Assembly (NCBI GenBank): GCA_038501195.1 | Contig: JBBPUQ010000005.1 | Coordinates: forward strand, 4,154,001 to 4,218,000 | Reading direction: 5' to 3' | Source of the DNA: Nemania diffusa | Lineage: Eukaryota > Ascomycota > Sordariomycetes > Xylariales > Xylariaceae | Length of the DNA stretch: 64,000 bases | Shown: in pieces, positions 9,603-20,697 of the stretch | How the letters are laid out: each line of letters starts with the position of its first letter | Position numbering within the stretch: the stretch's first letter is position 1 | Program-made: the position numbers and the translations under genes | Notes under the pieces: generated by a model | Told to the model about the DNA's origin: nothing | What the model saw: the letters and a program-made list of their open reading frames with translations, nothing else | Databases searched by the model: none

Positions 9603-11996
9603 TTACTCTACTAAAGCGTCGCTCCTTTTTCTCGTTTTTATGTTCCATCTGCTTCCTAATATCTCTCGCCATTTTTGAAACTGCATCCTCTCCTCTTCTA
9701 ACTCCGTTTCTAATCCTCTTTTTAACTCCGGTTCTAACTCCCTTTCTATAAACCATCCTAACTCCCTTTCTAACTCGCTTTCTAACTCCCTTCCTAACAC
9801 CCTTTCTGTCTCCTCTTTTATCTGCTGTTTTATCTCCCGTCCCATACGGAGATTACAGCTCAAAAAATCGGATGCAAACTTTAGACGATGTGGAAACTCA
9901 TTCAAAAGATTGCTTAATGCATATCTCGCCTCAATTTCCTCCGCTGCCTTTTGGTCAAACTCATTGAGTATGCCTTCTTCTGCGGCATACAATAAAGTTG
10001 CCAGACCAAAACGGTTATTGTCCATGGCTACGTCAAAAGCCGTTCGGCCATCTCTATCGACTTCAATAGGATTGGCGCCTTGGTCAAGAAGGAACCGAAC
10101 AACCGGTATAGTTTCAAACTCTACTGCGCAATGTAGAGGAAGCTGGCCATCACACCCTACTATATTTGCTCGGTATTCACTCAAAATTTCCATCATATCA
10201 TGATCTCGGGTATATACCGCATAGCTTAACGGATTAGGCAGCTGCCCTATCACTATTTTAGCTCCTTCGCCCAATAGGCGCCGGGTGGTAGGCAGATAGC
10301 GGCGAGACACTGCAATATATAGAGCCAAGGCGGTGCTTATATTATGCACTTCAACTTTTTCCAAGTCTAAGTTGAACTGGGGCCTGACGTTCCACTCTAG
10401 TTGAAGCATAAATGCCATTGTAAATAAGGCGCACTCCGCAAATTCAGCAGCTTTAGCTCTTGCTCCACCCTCGAACACAATGGGATAGACATCCTCTGGA
10501 GGGTATACATACGGCCTAGTTAATTTATAGGGGTCTTGGTGCAATCTATGGCGATGGATTTTTACGGCTCTTCGTCTTAAGATTGGGTCCTCAAGACAAC
10601 CCGAGGATGCATGGGAAAGTAAGCGATAGAGGCCCCTTTTGTCAAAGCGAAACTCCCTCTCAGGGTCTCCTATTCCCGTCGCAGCTTCTCCAAACGTCTT
10701 CCCAATCTTTCTGAAGAGACAGTAATGGTATGTGTTGATATATTTGCCGTTAAAGCTTCGGCGACTCTTTGGTGACATGTCGAGTCTCCCACCGTGCAGC
10801 AGCAACAGGCTTGTCCAATCTTCCACATTAAATCCTTGTGATACAGCAGCATCTAATATTGGTAAAGTGAATCCTATGCTTCCTTTTCTACTCAGGCGCA
10901 GCTGGACTTGCATCTTCGGAGAATTTAATATCTCGATAGAGACCCGTTCCATGTATTCCGAGATAGAATAGTTCGCACCAAATGTTAGACAACTGAGGAA
11001 CTCTTCAATACATGTCGTCGACGGGCCAAGGTCCCGACCTAGAAGATATTTGATGGTATTATGTACAACACCCGACTCGTCCTGAGTGTAATTTGGCTCC
11101 AGGACCTCGTTTATCTTGTCATCGGTGCATAATCCAAGTAGCGCGAAGATTCTGTCGTAGGGATCCGACGCCTGTAACCGATAACACATGGTGATGAGAG
11201 AATACAGATCAGATTTTAGAGTTTTGCGTGAAATCTCCCTAGAGTATGTAGGCATGAGTCCAAATATAGCTTCAGAGTGGCTGTCCAAGTCGACCTTGAG
11301 TAGCGTAGGACTTAAAGCGAAGATTGGCGCGGGAATAGAGGTTTTGCCACAACATAATAATGCTCTGCGAGCACGCGCGACTTCTTGTAGGATCCACACT
11401 CTGCGAAACCAAGGTCGAGCTAAGAGTTGCTCGAGACCTCGTTGCTGTATACTAAGACGTGGATTGATATCGTGGGACATACAGTATTTATACTGTACCT
11501 GTGTCCAGATAAGGCACCACCTTGGATCATCAGCTGCCCAACGAAAGCCCGAGGTCTGCTGTTGAAGGGCGGTGAGAAGCTCGATTAGGTAGTTTATTTC
11601 TTCGGTCATCTCGCCAAGGTAAAAGAGCACACACTCGGCGCCATGATATATAGCCTGCATGCGCTGAACTTGGTGGCCGCGCTCCAAAACGTCGTCTTGA
11701 TTTATTGAGATGGCGTCGATCCAGAGATAGCGGTCTATCTTGGCCTGACGGATATTGTACAGTAAACTCGACAGGTTATATGTGACCTTGAAACTTCTTC
11801 CGTCAAGTCTAATACCGCATGTTTTATTTGGTGTGCCCCATGTGTATGAGACGGCCTCATAAGGAATGACATTCTCGTCAAGCGTTGTATAGATCAGTTC
11901 GCACTCAATTTGGTCGTTTTGAGTTCCACGGACAAGCCGTACAAGACGAAAAGCAGAAGATTTTAGGTCTAGTTGTCGGTATTCAAAGGTATCCAT
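9603..11996 (-). CDS. HET-domain protein with ankyrin repeats and charged repeat tail
   Basis: This is a single exon of 797 aa. The HET (heterokaryon incompatibility) domain is clear: YEAVSYTWG at 46-54, RYLWIDAISINQDD at about 89-102, then the RGHQVQRMQAIY helix and LFYLGEM. Further conserved HET features follow, such as RPWFRRVWILQEVA and DRIFALLGL. The middle is unassigned. Ankyrin-like repeats follow at about 605-680 (LPLHCAVEFETIPVVRFLL, then DGRTAFDVAMDNNRFGLATLL). The last 80 residues are a Glu/Arg-rich, probably helical repeat (RELE-type units). HET proteins act in allorecognition and can trigger programmed cell death when activated; ankyrin repeats often serve as the sensor. No partner gene such as a NACHT protein is adjacent. 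HET genes diversify quickly, and the repeat tail fits that. Confidence 0.92.
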   Translation of the reverse strand: MDTFEYRQLDLKSSAFRLVRLVRGTQNDQIECELIYTTLDENVIPYEAVSYTWGTPNKTCGIRLDGRSFKVTYNLSSLLYNIRQAKIDRYLWIDAISINQDDVLERGHQVQRMQAIYHGAECVLFYLGEMTEEINYLIELLTALQQQTSGFRWAADDPRWCLIWTQVQYKYCMSHDINPRLSIQQRGLEQLLARPWFRRVWILQEVARARRALLCCGKTSIPAPIFALSPTLLKVDLDSHSEAIFGLMPTYSREISRKTLKSDLYSLITMCYRLQASDPYDRIFALLGLCTDDKINEVLEPNYTQDESGVVHNTIKYLLGRDLGPSTTCIEEFLSCLTFGANYSISEYMERVSIEILNSPKMQVQLRLSRKGSIGFTLPILDAAVSQGFNVEDWTSLLLLHGGRLDMSPKSRRSFNGKYINTYHYCLFRKIGKTFGEAATGIGDPEREFRFDKRGLYRLLSHASSGCLEDPILRRRAVKIHRHRLHQDPYKLTRPYVYPPEDVYPIVFEGGARAKAAEFAECALFTMAFMLQLEWNVRPQFNLDLEKVEVHNISTALALYIAVSRRYLPTTRRLLGEGAKIVIGQLPNPLSYAVYTRDHDMMEILSEYRANIVGCDGQLPLHCAVEFETIPVVRFLLDQGANPIEVDRDGRTAFDVAMDNNRFGLATLLYAAEEGILNEFDQKAAEEIEARYALSNLLNEFPHRLKFASDFLSCNLRMGREIKQQIKEETERVLGRELESELERELGWFIERELEPELKRGLETELEEERMQFQKWREILGSRWNIKTRKRSDALVE
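9696..9811 (-). repeat. Short degenerate tandem repeat encoding an RELE-type charged helix
   Basis: On the plus strand units such as TCTAACTCCCTT recur about every 12 to 24 bases. In the gene they encode residues about 728-767 with RELE, SELE, RELG, RELE, PELK, RGLE and TELE. The copies differ by a few substitutions, so this is a coding minisatellite that could change length by slippage. Confidence 0.7.
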
Positions 11997-13681
11997 ATTG
12001 TGATAGTAGCTACACTAGGTAGTTAGCCTAGGATGCAACACTGTGAGCCTAGATACTTACTATTAGGTTAAAACTACCAGCATTCAAGCAGACGACCTCT
12101 TCTAATACTAGCAATAAGATCGCAGACTTTCTTGTTCAGCCTCTGATAATCTTGACGTTGGAGATCGCTAAATGAATCGAAGTTTTATTGATTGCGCTAA
12201 GTGTTATTAGTATAGGTGAATTAACGATTGCATCCTCTTATAGACTGCACGCGGGTTGTTGGACGAAGATATTCAGTAAAAAAAACCACTCTCAAAATGA
12301 GTGCAAGTGAAAAGGACTACAGGTCAAGTATTACTGTTAAGCATAGATAGGTAGACTTCTGGTGGGTTTTTGTTCGTCGTGTTTTTAAGGGATCTGCCTA
12401 TTCCCCCCTCGCAATATAACAATGCTTAGCCCTGCCAGTTAAGATCTGTGATGTCTGGCACATTGGTAGACATGTAAACCAATCTGGCTCAGCTTAACTT
12501 TCCTCCACATCATACATTATCGCTAAGGCTACCTGCCAGTTGATTGGCAAGTTATTAGGGCATGTGCATATATATGGATTTTAGAAAACCAACCCTTGTT
12601 GTACTCAGCTTGTAATTTTGAACCTGTCTAGGCCGATATGAGTAGAGAGGTTGATGAGAGAGACAGAGATGTACGGATGCACAAAGACTTCTCCTAGCAA
12701 ATGCCTCAGAGGCGGTGCTAGGCAGCATTCACACCATTTCTACACATTTTGTTAACCTACAAGGCCTGCTGATCTGCATTATCATCCAATCATAAAAATG
12801 CGTACAATTGTTGCCATAGAGCCTGCATACCACATATGCACGACGTCGGCCGCGCCTAGGACGCCTACTAGGCAATCGGCGATGGAAGAGAGGCAGTGTA
12901 AGTACTGCGTAATAGTGTATGTGAGGTCCAAGCCTCAGCGTACAGAACACATCCGACAAATTCCGAGAACGCGAAGTCGGGTGTCTATGGCTTCTTATAT
13001 ATATGTATTTGAGACTTGAAAGCTAGTATAGAAAGTGCTAATTGTGCGAATATATATTTTATTGCTAGTTCGGCGGAGATATCCCGGACGCTGTCTTCGA
13101 TTGCCTTTGTAAAAATTCAAGAGCATTGTGACTAATCAATTAAAACGGCACAATGAACCTTGTAATCAAATATTCCCTGACATTTAGTAGGAACCGTTTT
13201 ACAGCCGATTTCTCTATAATGTCTAGATTCTGAATAAAAATGACGATCTCCTTTGCGAATGTGACTTGTATGCCTGCAAAACTCCTTCTGAGCGACGATA
13301 GTTAGATAGCCACTGCATACCTAGGTAGCTGGGTAAGGTTACAGCAGGGACATACCACTCTCTATCAGTAAGGCAGGCAATGGATCTTTCAACAAAAGAG
13401 GCGATTGGGCATTGGCAGAGTATCGTATAGCAGCACAAGCATGGATAAAGACGAAGATATCTATGTCTATATAGATATTAAAAGGCTAATGCGAAAATTT
13501 ATATCAATTTATCTCAATTGATCTATTAATTCCTGTTTATACAGTACGTAACTCGTGATAGGGCTAAATATTAGTTAGGCAAGCCAAACATTTAAACCCG
13601 ATGGGATTTCATCAGAAATTGGTATTGCCTATTCTCCCCCTTCGACAAATATTGCGTTTAAGTCCTTTGAAAAATTTATCT
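11997..13681. other. Intergenic; no gene seen
   Basis: This holds the promoter of the HET gene and the 3' side of the amidase gene. I found no open frame resembling a protein. Short AT-rich stretches occur near 13440-13530. Confidence 0.5.
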
Positions 13682-14797
13682 TCATTTCGGCACACCCGGC
13701 TCATCAAAGCTGATCTTGCCCTCATTCACATCAGGATAAACATCAAACCGCCTCTGCGACGAGACAGGGATATTCCTCCTCGTCTCCTCGATCGCGGCGC
13801 CGTCAAGCTCCCAGGCAACGATAGCCTCGCTCTCCTTAGCCTCGACGACGACCTTGGCTAGAGGGTCGACGATGAGGCTGTGGCCCCAAGCGTGGTAGGA
13901 CGCGCCCGAGTCGCGCGCGGGGCTGCACAGCGCGACGTAGCACTGGTTGTCGACGGCGCGGGCCTGGCCGAGCAGCCGCCAGTGCAGGGGGCCGGTGGTC
14001 ATGTTGAAGGCGCCCGGGTACACGAGCGCGAAGGCGCCGCGGCGCGCCGCGATGGAGGCGAGCTCGGGGAACCGCACGTCGTAGCAGATCGCCACGGCGA
14101 TGCGCCCGTACCCTTCCAAGTCCACGAGCGTGAGCTTGCTCCCCGCCGACAGCACGTCGCTCTCCCGGAACGTGATCTTGCCCGGGATGTCGATGTCGAA
14201 GAGGTGCACCTTGCGGTGGGTGGCCAGCAGCGCGCCGTCCGGGCCGAATGTGAGCGACGTGTTGTAGTATTTCCTTGCCCCTTTCCCTTCTTCTTCGCCT
14301 TCCTTCGCCGGCTCGGCCTCCGGGATCGAGCCGCCGACTAGGAACACCTGCGCCTCGGCGGCCATGGACGACAGGGCGTGGAAGGAGGGCGACTGCAAGG
14401 GCGAGGGCGGCGAGGGGAGCAGGGTCTCGGCGTAGGAGGGGAAGTAGTCGCATCCGTAGGGCGAGTTGAAGCACTCGGGCAGCACGACGAGGTTCGCGCC
14501 GGCCAAAGCGGCCTCGAGGACCTTTTCGCGCGCGTGCTCAAGGTTCGCGGCCTTGTCAGCCCCGCTGGCGAGCTGGATGCATGCGAGCTTGATGGGCTTC
14601 TTGAGCACTGACGATGGCGGGGCTGATGCCATTGTGCGCGCGAAGGTCCGATTTGCGAAGATCGGATTGATTCCGGCAAATCGGCAGCTCAGACGTAGAC
14701 GCGAGGTGGGGGGTGAAAACACGGATGATTTGACGAGTAGGCCCAAGGTCGTGTTGGCGATATATTTCATGGTGGGTGTATTGTGTCTGATAGGCAC
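13682..14797 (-). CDS. NIT3: Omega-amidase, carbon-nitrogen hydrolase (yeast Nit3 / mammalian Nit2 type)
   Basis: This is a single exon of 371 aa from the first ATG. The nitrilase-superfamily catalytic triad is intact: Glu108 in VLPECFNSPYG, Lys196 in HRKVHLFDIDIPG and Cys238 in AICYDVRFPE. The phrases FNSPYGCDYFPSYAE and HLFDIDIPGKITFRES are typical of the Nit2/omega-amidase branch, which hydrolyses alpha-ketoglutaramate and alpha-ketosuccinamate in glutamine and asparagine transamination. In-frame ATGs at residues 10 and 56 are possible starts. Residues 10-55 are rich in Arg, Ser, Thr and hydrophobics with no acidic residues, which fits a mitochondrial targeting sequence. Starting at Met56 would give a cytosolic form of family-typical length. 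There is an acidic insertion around 160-175 (EGEEEG). Codon GC3 is high. Confidence 0.93.
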   Translation of the reverse strand: MPIRHNTPTMKYIANTTLGLLVKSSVFSPPTSRLRLSCRFAGINPIFANRTFARTMASAPPSSVLKKPIKLACIQLASGADKAANLEHAREKVLEAALAGANLVVLPECFNSPYGCDYFPSYAETLLPSPPSPLQSPSFHALSSMAAEAQVFLVGGSIPEAEPAKEGEEEGKGARKYYNTSLTFGPDGALLATHRKVHLFDIDIPGKITFRESDVLSAGSKLTLVDLEGYGRIAVAICYDVRFPELASIAARRGAFALVYPGAFNMTTGPLHWRLLGQARAVDNQCYVALCSPARDSGASYHAWGHSLIVDPLAKVVVEAKESEAIVAWELDGAAIEETRRNIPVSSQRRFDVYPDVNEGKISFDEPGVPK

Positions 14798-15325
14798 CGG
14801 ATAGATGACCTCGACTCCATGAGATTTTGCGAATCGAGTAGTTTAGATTGGAGAAGCTAGTGTGGGGAGCAGTTAGTTTGGTGGGGGTGAGCTTGTTACC
14901 GGGTAAGCTGGGGTAGAGAGGGGTAAAATAACCTTCAGTGCCGTAGCTAGAATAGTGGACCTATAAATTATGCCCATCAAGAACCCAAGCACCATTCAAG
15001 ATCCATGGCGTTTTCTCATAATCTTATGTTTGGATGTAAAAAAAGAAGCAGAAGTAGAAAATACAAATGAAATAAATGATCTTCCCCTACTAGTGGTCAC
15101 TTAATAAAATGTGTGCTGTATTTAGCTAGGGGTTTGCACTCGTACTACGAACCCGAGATCGAATAAATCTCTTCTGAGGAGCATCTCGGCCTCATAGATA
15201 ATCATAACCATACAACGTATAGTTGCCTAGGTAGTCAAGATGAAACCCGTGAGTAAACAAGTCGAGGCCTCTCCATAAATGTCCCACCCAACATTTTTTC
15301 TCGTCGTTAGAACATATGGTCTTTA
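14798..15325. other. Intergenic; no gene seen
   Basis: The region lies between two genes that are both on the minus strand. It holds the promoter of the amidase gene and the 3' end of the fRMsr gene. No coding evidence. Confidence 0.55.
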
Positions 15326-16144
15326 CTACCAGTCACAGCTCCGACCAAGCAGCTCAGCAAGCTGTTCCAAGTACTTCTTATCCACCTCGTCAAACCCGTT
15401 GAGCTCTGCACAATCCACATCGATAATCGCCACCACCTTCCTCGCCTCCCCTTCGCCCACGGCAATGGGGACCACGATCTCGCTCTTACTGTCGCCGTCG
15501 CAGGCGATGTGGCCCGGGAACTCCTCGACGTCGGGCACGAGCTGGGTCGTCTGCGACGACGCCGCGGCCCCGCACACGCCTCGACCGAAGACGATGGTCT
15601 GGCATGCTACCTTGCCCTGGAAGGGGCCGAGGATGAGCTGCGGCTTTGCGGTCTTTTGAGGGTCGAGGGTGTAGAAGCCTGTTGGTTGCGATGAGTGTTA
15701 GTTGTGAAGAGGGTGAGGTGAGGCGAGATGAAATGAGATGAGATGTGATGAGGTGAGTGAGTTGAACTAGGGAGACGCACCGGCCCAGTTCACTTGGCTA
15801 CTCGGAGACGGTAGGGACTTATATGCGTGCCATAACAGTGAAGCGGTATTTGCTAAGTTGCTTCATATGATTCTGTCAGTCATCATATATCTATGATGCA
15901 TGGTGGATGGTGCACGAACCAGACCTAGTCCAGATGCCATGCATATTAGCATGAAATGAGAGACTCAGGATACAGATTTGCGTACCCAGTTTCTCTGGCC
16001 GTCAAAGAGGCCTTCGGCTTGTAAGAGAACTTGCTCATATGCCTGCTCTTTCGTTACGCCTTGGGCGAAATTTGAAGCATCCGCGTGAACCTGAAATACC
16101 GGCTTGTAAGTTAATGAGCTTCAATTGGGCTGTGTTCTTACCAT
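15326..16144 (-). CDS. fRMsr: Free methionine-(R)-sulfoxide reductase (GAF-domain fRMsr), junction problem between exons 2 and 3
   Basis: Segments on the minus strand: ATG alone at 16144-16142, then 16090-15986 (MVHADASNFAQGVTKEQAY, ending QRNW), 15860-15781 (NLANTASLLWHAYK to VNWAG) and 15678-15326 (FYTLDP to the end). The three redox cysteines of fRMsr are present in KVACQTIV, GRGVCGAAA and HIACDGDSKSE. The enzyme reduces free L-methionine-R-sulfoxide with thioredoxin; the yeast member is YKL069W. The first intron (16141-16091, directly after the start codon) and the last intron (15780-15679) are clean GT-AG. The junction after NW is not: GTACGC at 15985 leaves phase 0, while the conserved NLANTASL exon after GAAG needs phase 2. 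The gene may carry a small frame-breaking deletion, use a non-canonical splice, or contain a sequence error. Identity is sure, integrity is not. Confidence 0.82.
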
Positions 16145-19100
16145 CTTATGATTTTTTATTGATTATATTTATATAAACTTCCAACTACTTGAGACCTTGC
16201 TTGCCTTCCTATAATTATGATAATTTGATAGCTGTCGACGTTGTTAAATCAGAGCAAAATCATCGTTGTTCATGTGCGCATGTGGACTCTAGAATCTCAT
16301 CGAAAATTGTATTAGTTAAGCACCCAATTGGCCTGCTTACTGGATTATGAGGCGAGTTTTCTGGGACATGGCGATATCCACTACCTATCTAGAAGCTACC
16401 GCCTACGCAGTAGTGTAACTATCTAGCGCCCTACCTACATCCTATGTAGGTAGACAGCTAACCTACCTTACTTAGTACATAAACTCTTTTTTACTGCGTA
16501 ACCCCAAAATAGAAATGCATGTATGAGCTTTGAGGACTATTATGAGACACGCAGCAAATCCTAGGCGGTCTGATATGTCACACACCGCAACGCCAGCTGA
16601 TAGCGTACAAGAGGACAAGTTTATTAAAATCAATTGATGCTAAGAGACAATGCCTATCTAGTAGTTTCGATTTGGTCTGGAAGGATGCTCTCCGGCCTTG
16701 CATTGTCGATCCCGCCAAGTATCTAGGAATAAGCATTTGGTCTACCTACTGTAAGTACATCGAACAGAAAAGGCTTCATATCGTGTAGGCAATACTACAA
16801 GAGCGCGCCCCCTTGCCGCATTCTTGCATCCCCTCTCTTTCGTAACACGGGATTGATAAAGATGTCTTAGAGAAAAGGCACTATTTCGACTATTTCTCGG
16901 GCATTCGGTAAGTTTTATCCTCAAGCATAAACAAAATGCCGAGATGTGAGACGAGATTGGTCTTATCTAGTATATTATCAGATTGCGAAATCTTTACTCA
17001 TAGACTTGGCAATATCTGTTCAACGACCTACATAGGCAGTTAGAGAGCCTCCGTTTCGGAGTATTCTGTATTGGAAATGTGTAAATACATAACATATACC
17101 TACATCGGTGGGTTATTGCTTTAACCTGGTACAACGGGCTTGCTCCGGGGCGCCACTATCCTGCATGTCTACGACGACACCTTGCACCATACCTACTGCG
17201 TACATAGTACAACGCGGTAAATGCTCGCGTGACCTCCCAGGCCTGTTCCATTGAAATCCTCAATGCACGGCCTTCTTTTGAGCGTGCGCGCGTACGGGCA
17301 TATCTACCTATTGTAACCAACCAACACCAACTTCACTTGCATGAACTGAACCCTGTCTCAATGTCTTCTGTAAGCGAGGTAAACCCCGGAACAAGATAGG
17401 ACAGGAAGAGACAGGCAGTACATACCTAGTCCTAACAGCCTTGGATGTTTCTCCAAGTTTCCGGCTGGCAGTGTTGTATCATCTGCCTTGCAGTGTAGTT
17501 ACAAGTTTACGATGTGGGGGGCGAGAGGTATTATCCGATTTCTGCGGTGGTAGTTTAGGTAGTATACATTAGGCGCGGCTGCCTCGTTCTTGAAAAGCTG
17601 TTTGTCCTCGCACAGGCGGGAGCACCCGCGAAGTGAAACGATGATGGATGGATACATGGTGAATAATGCGAGGTTGGGCCCGCATTTACATACCAATCCG
17701 TGATGACGGCGTCCGGGGGGAGAATCCTCTCCGCAAACGCCTTCTACGTATACTTATACAATGGGTTTTGAGCACGGGTCGCAGTTCAAGGTCAAGGCGA
17801 TAGACACCTGCACGGTCGGTCTCCGATATCACGAGGTAGTTCAACCTGTCTTCTTTGGGATATTGATACCAATGCTAGTGGTACTGCTTGCGTCCCTTGT
17901 CTGTCTCAAGCAGGGACCATGAAGGGTACAGCAAAAATAATATTGAAGCCTCCAATTAAAAAAAAAAGTCCGCAAGTGCTAACCACTATCAGCTTTGTCA
18001 AGAGTATTTGAAAATTGAAGTTTCTATAAAGTCTGCCGTTATCGGACACACCTTGTCTTACACTCCTTCATGCCAGCCCCTTTACATGCGCTTTTCGCGA
18101 CTCCAAGGAATAATGTGTTCGAGATATCCCTCTCATAGCCGGCTATAGATCAAAAGTGACTCGTTACACACACTGAAAATAGACCGGCTATCCGTCCAAT
18201 CTGATTCCTACTCGGGGTTACAGTAGTATACCTCCTATGTGAATAATAAGGACGAAGTAGGTATGCCTTCGGGACACTAGACTAGGTAACACGTAACGCA
18301 GTAGGCAGCGTTGCCGATGGTATGAGGCTAGGGTTTGACGATATACCCACCTAGGTATATATATATAATACTACTGCATAGGTAGGTAGATGACTAACGA
18401 CAGACACGAAGTAGGTAAACATCCAATCAATTACTATGCAGGTATTGCCAAAATTCGACGCACTTCGGTTTCTTATAGATAGTGCAGATAGGTACCTTGT
18501 TGCTTACGGGCTGCATTGGCAACCCGTGCCGGGCTCGGGGGGATCGGTCTGGTAGCTTGGCTTCAGACATACTACAGTATGCTCCTAGTGATAGAGTCCT
18601 CATCTCAAGCTTGAAGTTGGAGAAGACGTAGTGTGAGATACTGCCAAGGTAGAAGAGCGCATAAACTTCACCCTCCATTTCTATAGCACTTTCCTTTATG
18701 GCAAAAGAAAAGCAACGCACACCACCATTTCTGAATAGAAGACCGTAGAGGGGCCAATGCACTACGCCCATACACATAGGCAGAGGTACCTAGTGTGGTA
18801 GATGCAAATATTTGGGTTATGGGGATCAACGCATACTACCTAGCTTATTATAGCCATAGTACTGTGCAGCGTTACCTACTTAGTATATAGGAGGGCGTGC
18901 GTTCGTGCTATAAAATGATTTTCAGGGCCTAGCTACTTTGAAGCGTTACCGGCTCATTAGAAGTGGATGAGTTACGAAGAAGAAATGGTGGTTCGGCTTC
19001 TAGACTTCAGCAGCTTATGGATCTGTTACGTATTTTAGAAAGCGCGCGAGCGACAACAGGCAGGGCGCTATACCAACTAGAAAATTTCTTCAACGAGAAG

Positions 19101-20697
19101 AACCGAGACCTCTTTTTCAATTGACGGTGTGCTGGACGCACGCAACCCAACGAAGGAATGTATGTAAATACTGTTCCACTCGTGACTATCGGTAGGTGTA
19201 TCAAACTACCTTAGGTACGTATTAACTTATCACATAAAAGTTGGGGTTCTGAGCTCCGACTGGGATTCGCGGCTCCCAACCCTGCGATACAACACAAACG
19301 TGATAGGTCGCCAGGATAGGCAAGAAGTCTCGCGATCAACTTTTGTTTGGGTTGCTGCACGTCCTCTGCGGGATGCATGTCAGATAACACCAATACAGTT
19401 GGACTAACAGCGGCAGGATGGGGCCATATTCTTCTCTGGGTACACAGTATTGAATATTGTAGGCAGTGCTGCACTTGTATCGGTGCCTAAGTCTGCTGCA
19501 CTTCAAGATGCTGGTTCCTGGCCACTGAACTGTAAGTACCCGTTACAGAAACACAAGCAATTGAAATTTCGAATCCTATGACGTGATTGGCCAATTGCTA
19601 TCCTACATAGTGTTAGAGGCTGTTGGTACCTACTCTGTATACCGAGCCGTTGAACAGCGGCCCAGGGCTCCTTGTCCTTCCGAGCATTCTAGCCTCTAGA
19701 TACTACGTAGGTGCGCGGGCTAAGTACTAAAAGAAATCGCATCCGGCAATAAGGTCTTCAAGAACAGATATCCACATGTACACACATACTTATGTAGGTA
19801 TGTAGAATGCATCGCAGATATGCGTACATACCTACCTAGATAAGTAAATAGAAAACGCAGATAGATATCCGGGGTAGCCCACTACTTGCCATATAAGCTA
19901 CTTAGCCAGTCTTCCTCTTCCTTTCTATCTATCCTATCTCTCTCCTGTGCTCGACGTGACAAGTCGTGTAGCCATCCATGCATACCTTATCATACATACT
20001 TACACGTACACTGTACCACCAGGCTTAGTGCGTCTACTAGTCGATACTAGTCTACGCAGGTCGTCCACTACGCCCACCTAGTCGCATTAGTAAGGCCCAA
20101 GTTTCCCGCAAGCAAGGTCCGAGACAGGCGCATCCGCAGCAGACCCGTCATAAAACTCAATTAACAAGGTTTAGCAGGGTCGGTAACACAATACTTATAA
20201 CACAACGACGGGCCAAGGCGACAATAAGTGGTTCGGGGTCAATCTTCTCTGTCGTACCTGCTTTGTGCTTGTGGAGAGAGCAAGGAAGCAAGTTAGGAGC
20301 GCGGCTCCCTCAGATCATTGGATCACGAGATAGATCTTATCTTTCCAAGTGCAATTGTTAAATTCAATCAACCAGTCTTCGTATCACCAACACCACAGTC
20401 GTCATCACCCCCATCAACCACATCAACCTAATTGCTGGCCTTGCTATCTCCGTCACAAGCCAGGATTTCAACCCCGGTCCTGTAGTAGCTACCTGACTTA
20501 TCTTTGTTTCACGCGGCCGGCTCGAGCACCTGCTCTACTCCTCTACTCTATCCTCCCCTCTATAGAACAAAGAGCACAGAAGGCCAACACAGCGACGAGA
20601 CAGAGACGAAACAGAGAGATATATAGAGAGATCGCTCGGTGTCTGGGAGGCGAGTGACCGCAGGGTCTGACACCACTATGCGCACTGCAGCACCACG
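16145..20697. other. Gene-poor 4.5-kb intergenic region with TAGGTA-type motifs
   Basis: No supported gene. TACCTA/TAGGTA motifs recur, for example at 16430-16475, 18345-18395 and 19795-19850, sometimes as near palindromes. The minus frame at 18427-18777 resembles no family. The last 350 bases, with CA/CT-rich leader-like sequence from about 20350, would be promoter and 5' UTR of the SPX gene. Confidence 0.5.

Noticed and set aside
13836..14679. Long open frames in other frames over the amidase gene
   Set aside because: They are by-products of high GC3 in the real gene; their peptides are Arg/Ala/Pro-rich and without domains. The same holds for 50067-50853 and 30629-31141.
18427..18777. 116-codon minus frame with the phrase LFYLGSI, which recalls HET proteins
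   Set aside because: A single short similarity with no other HET motif; likely chance.
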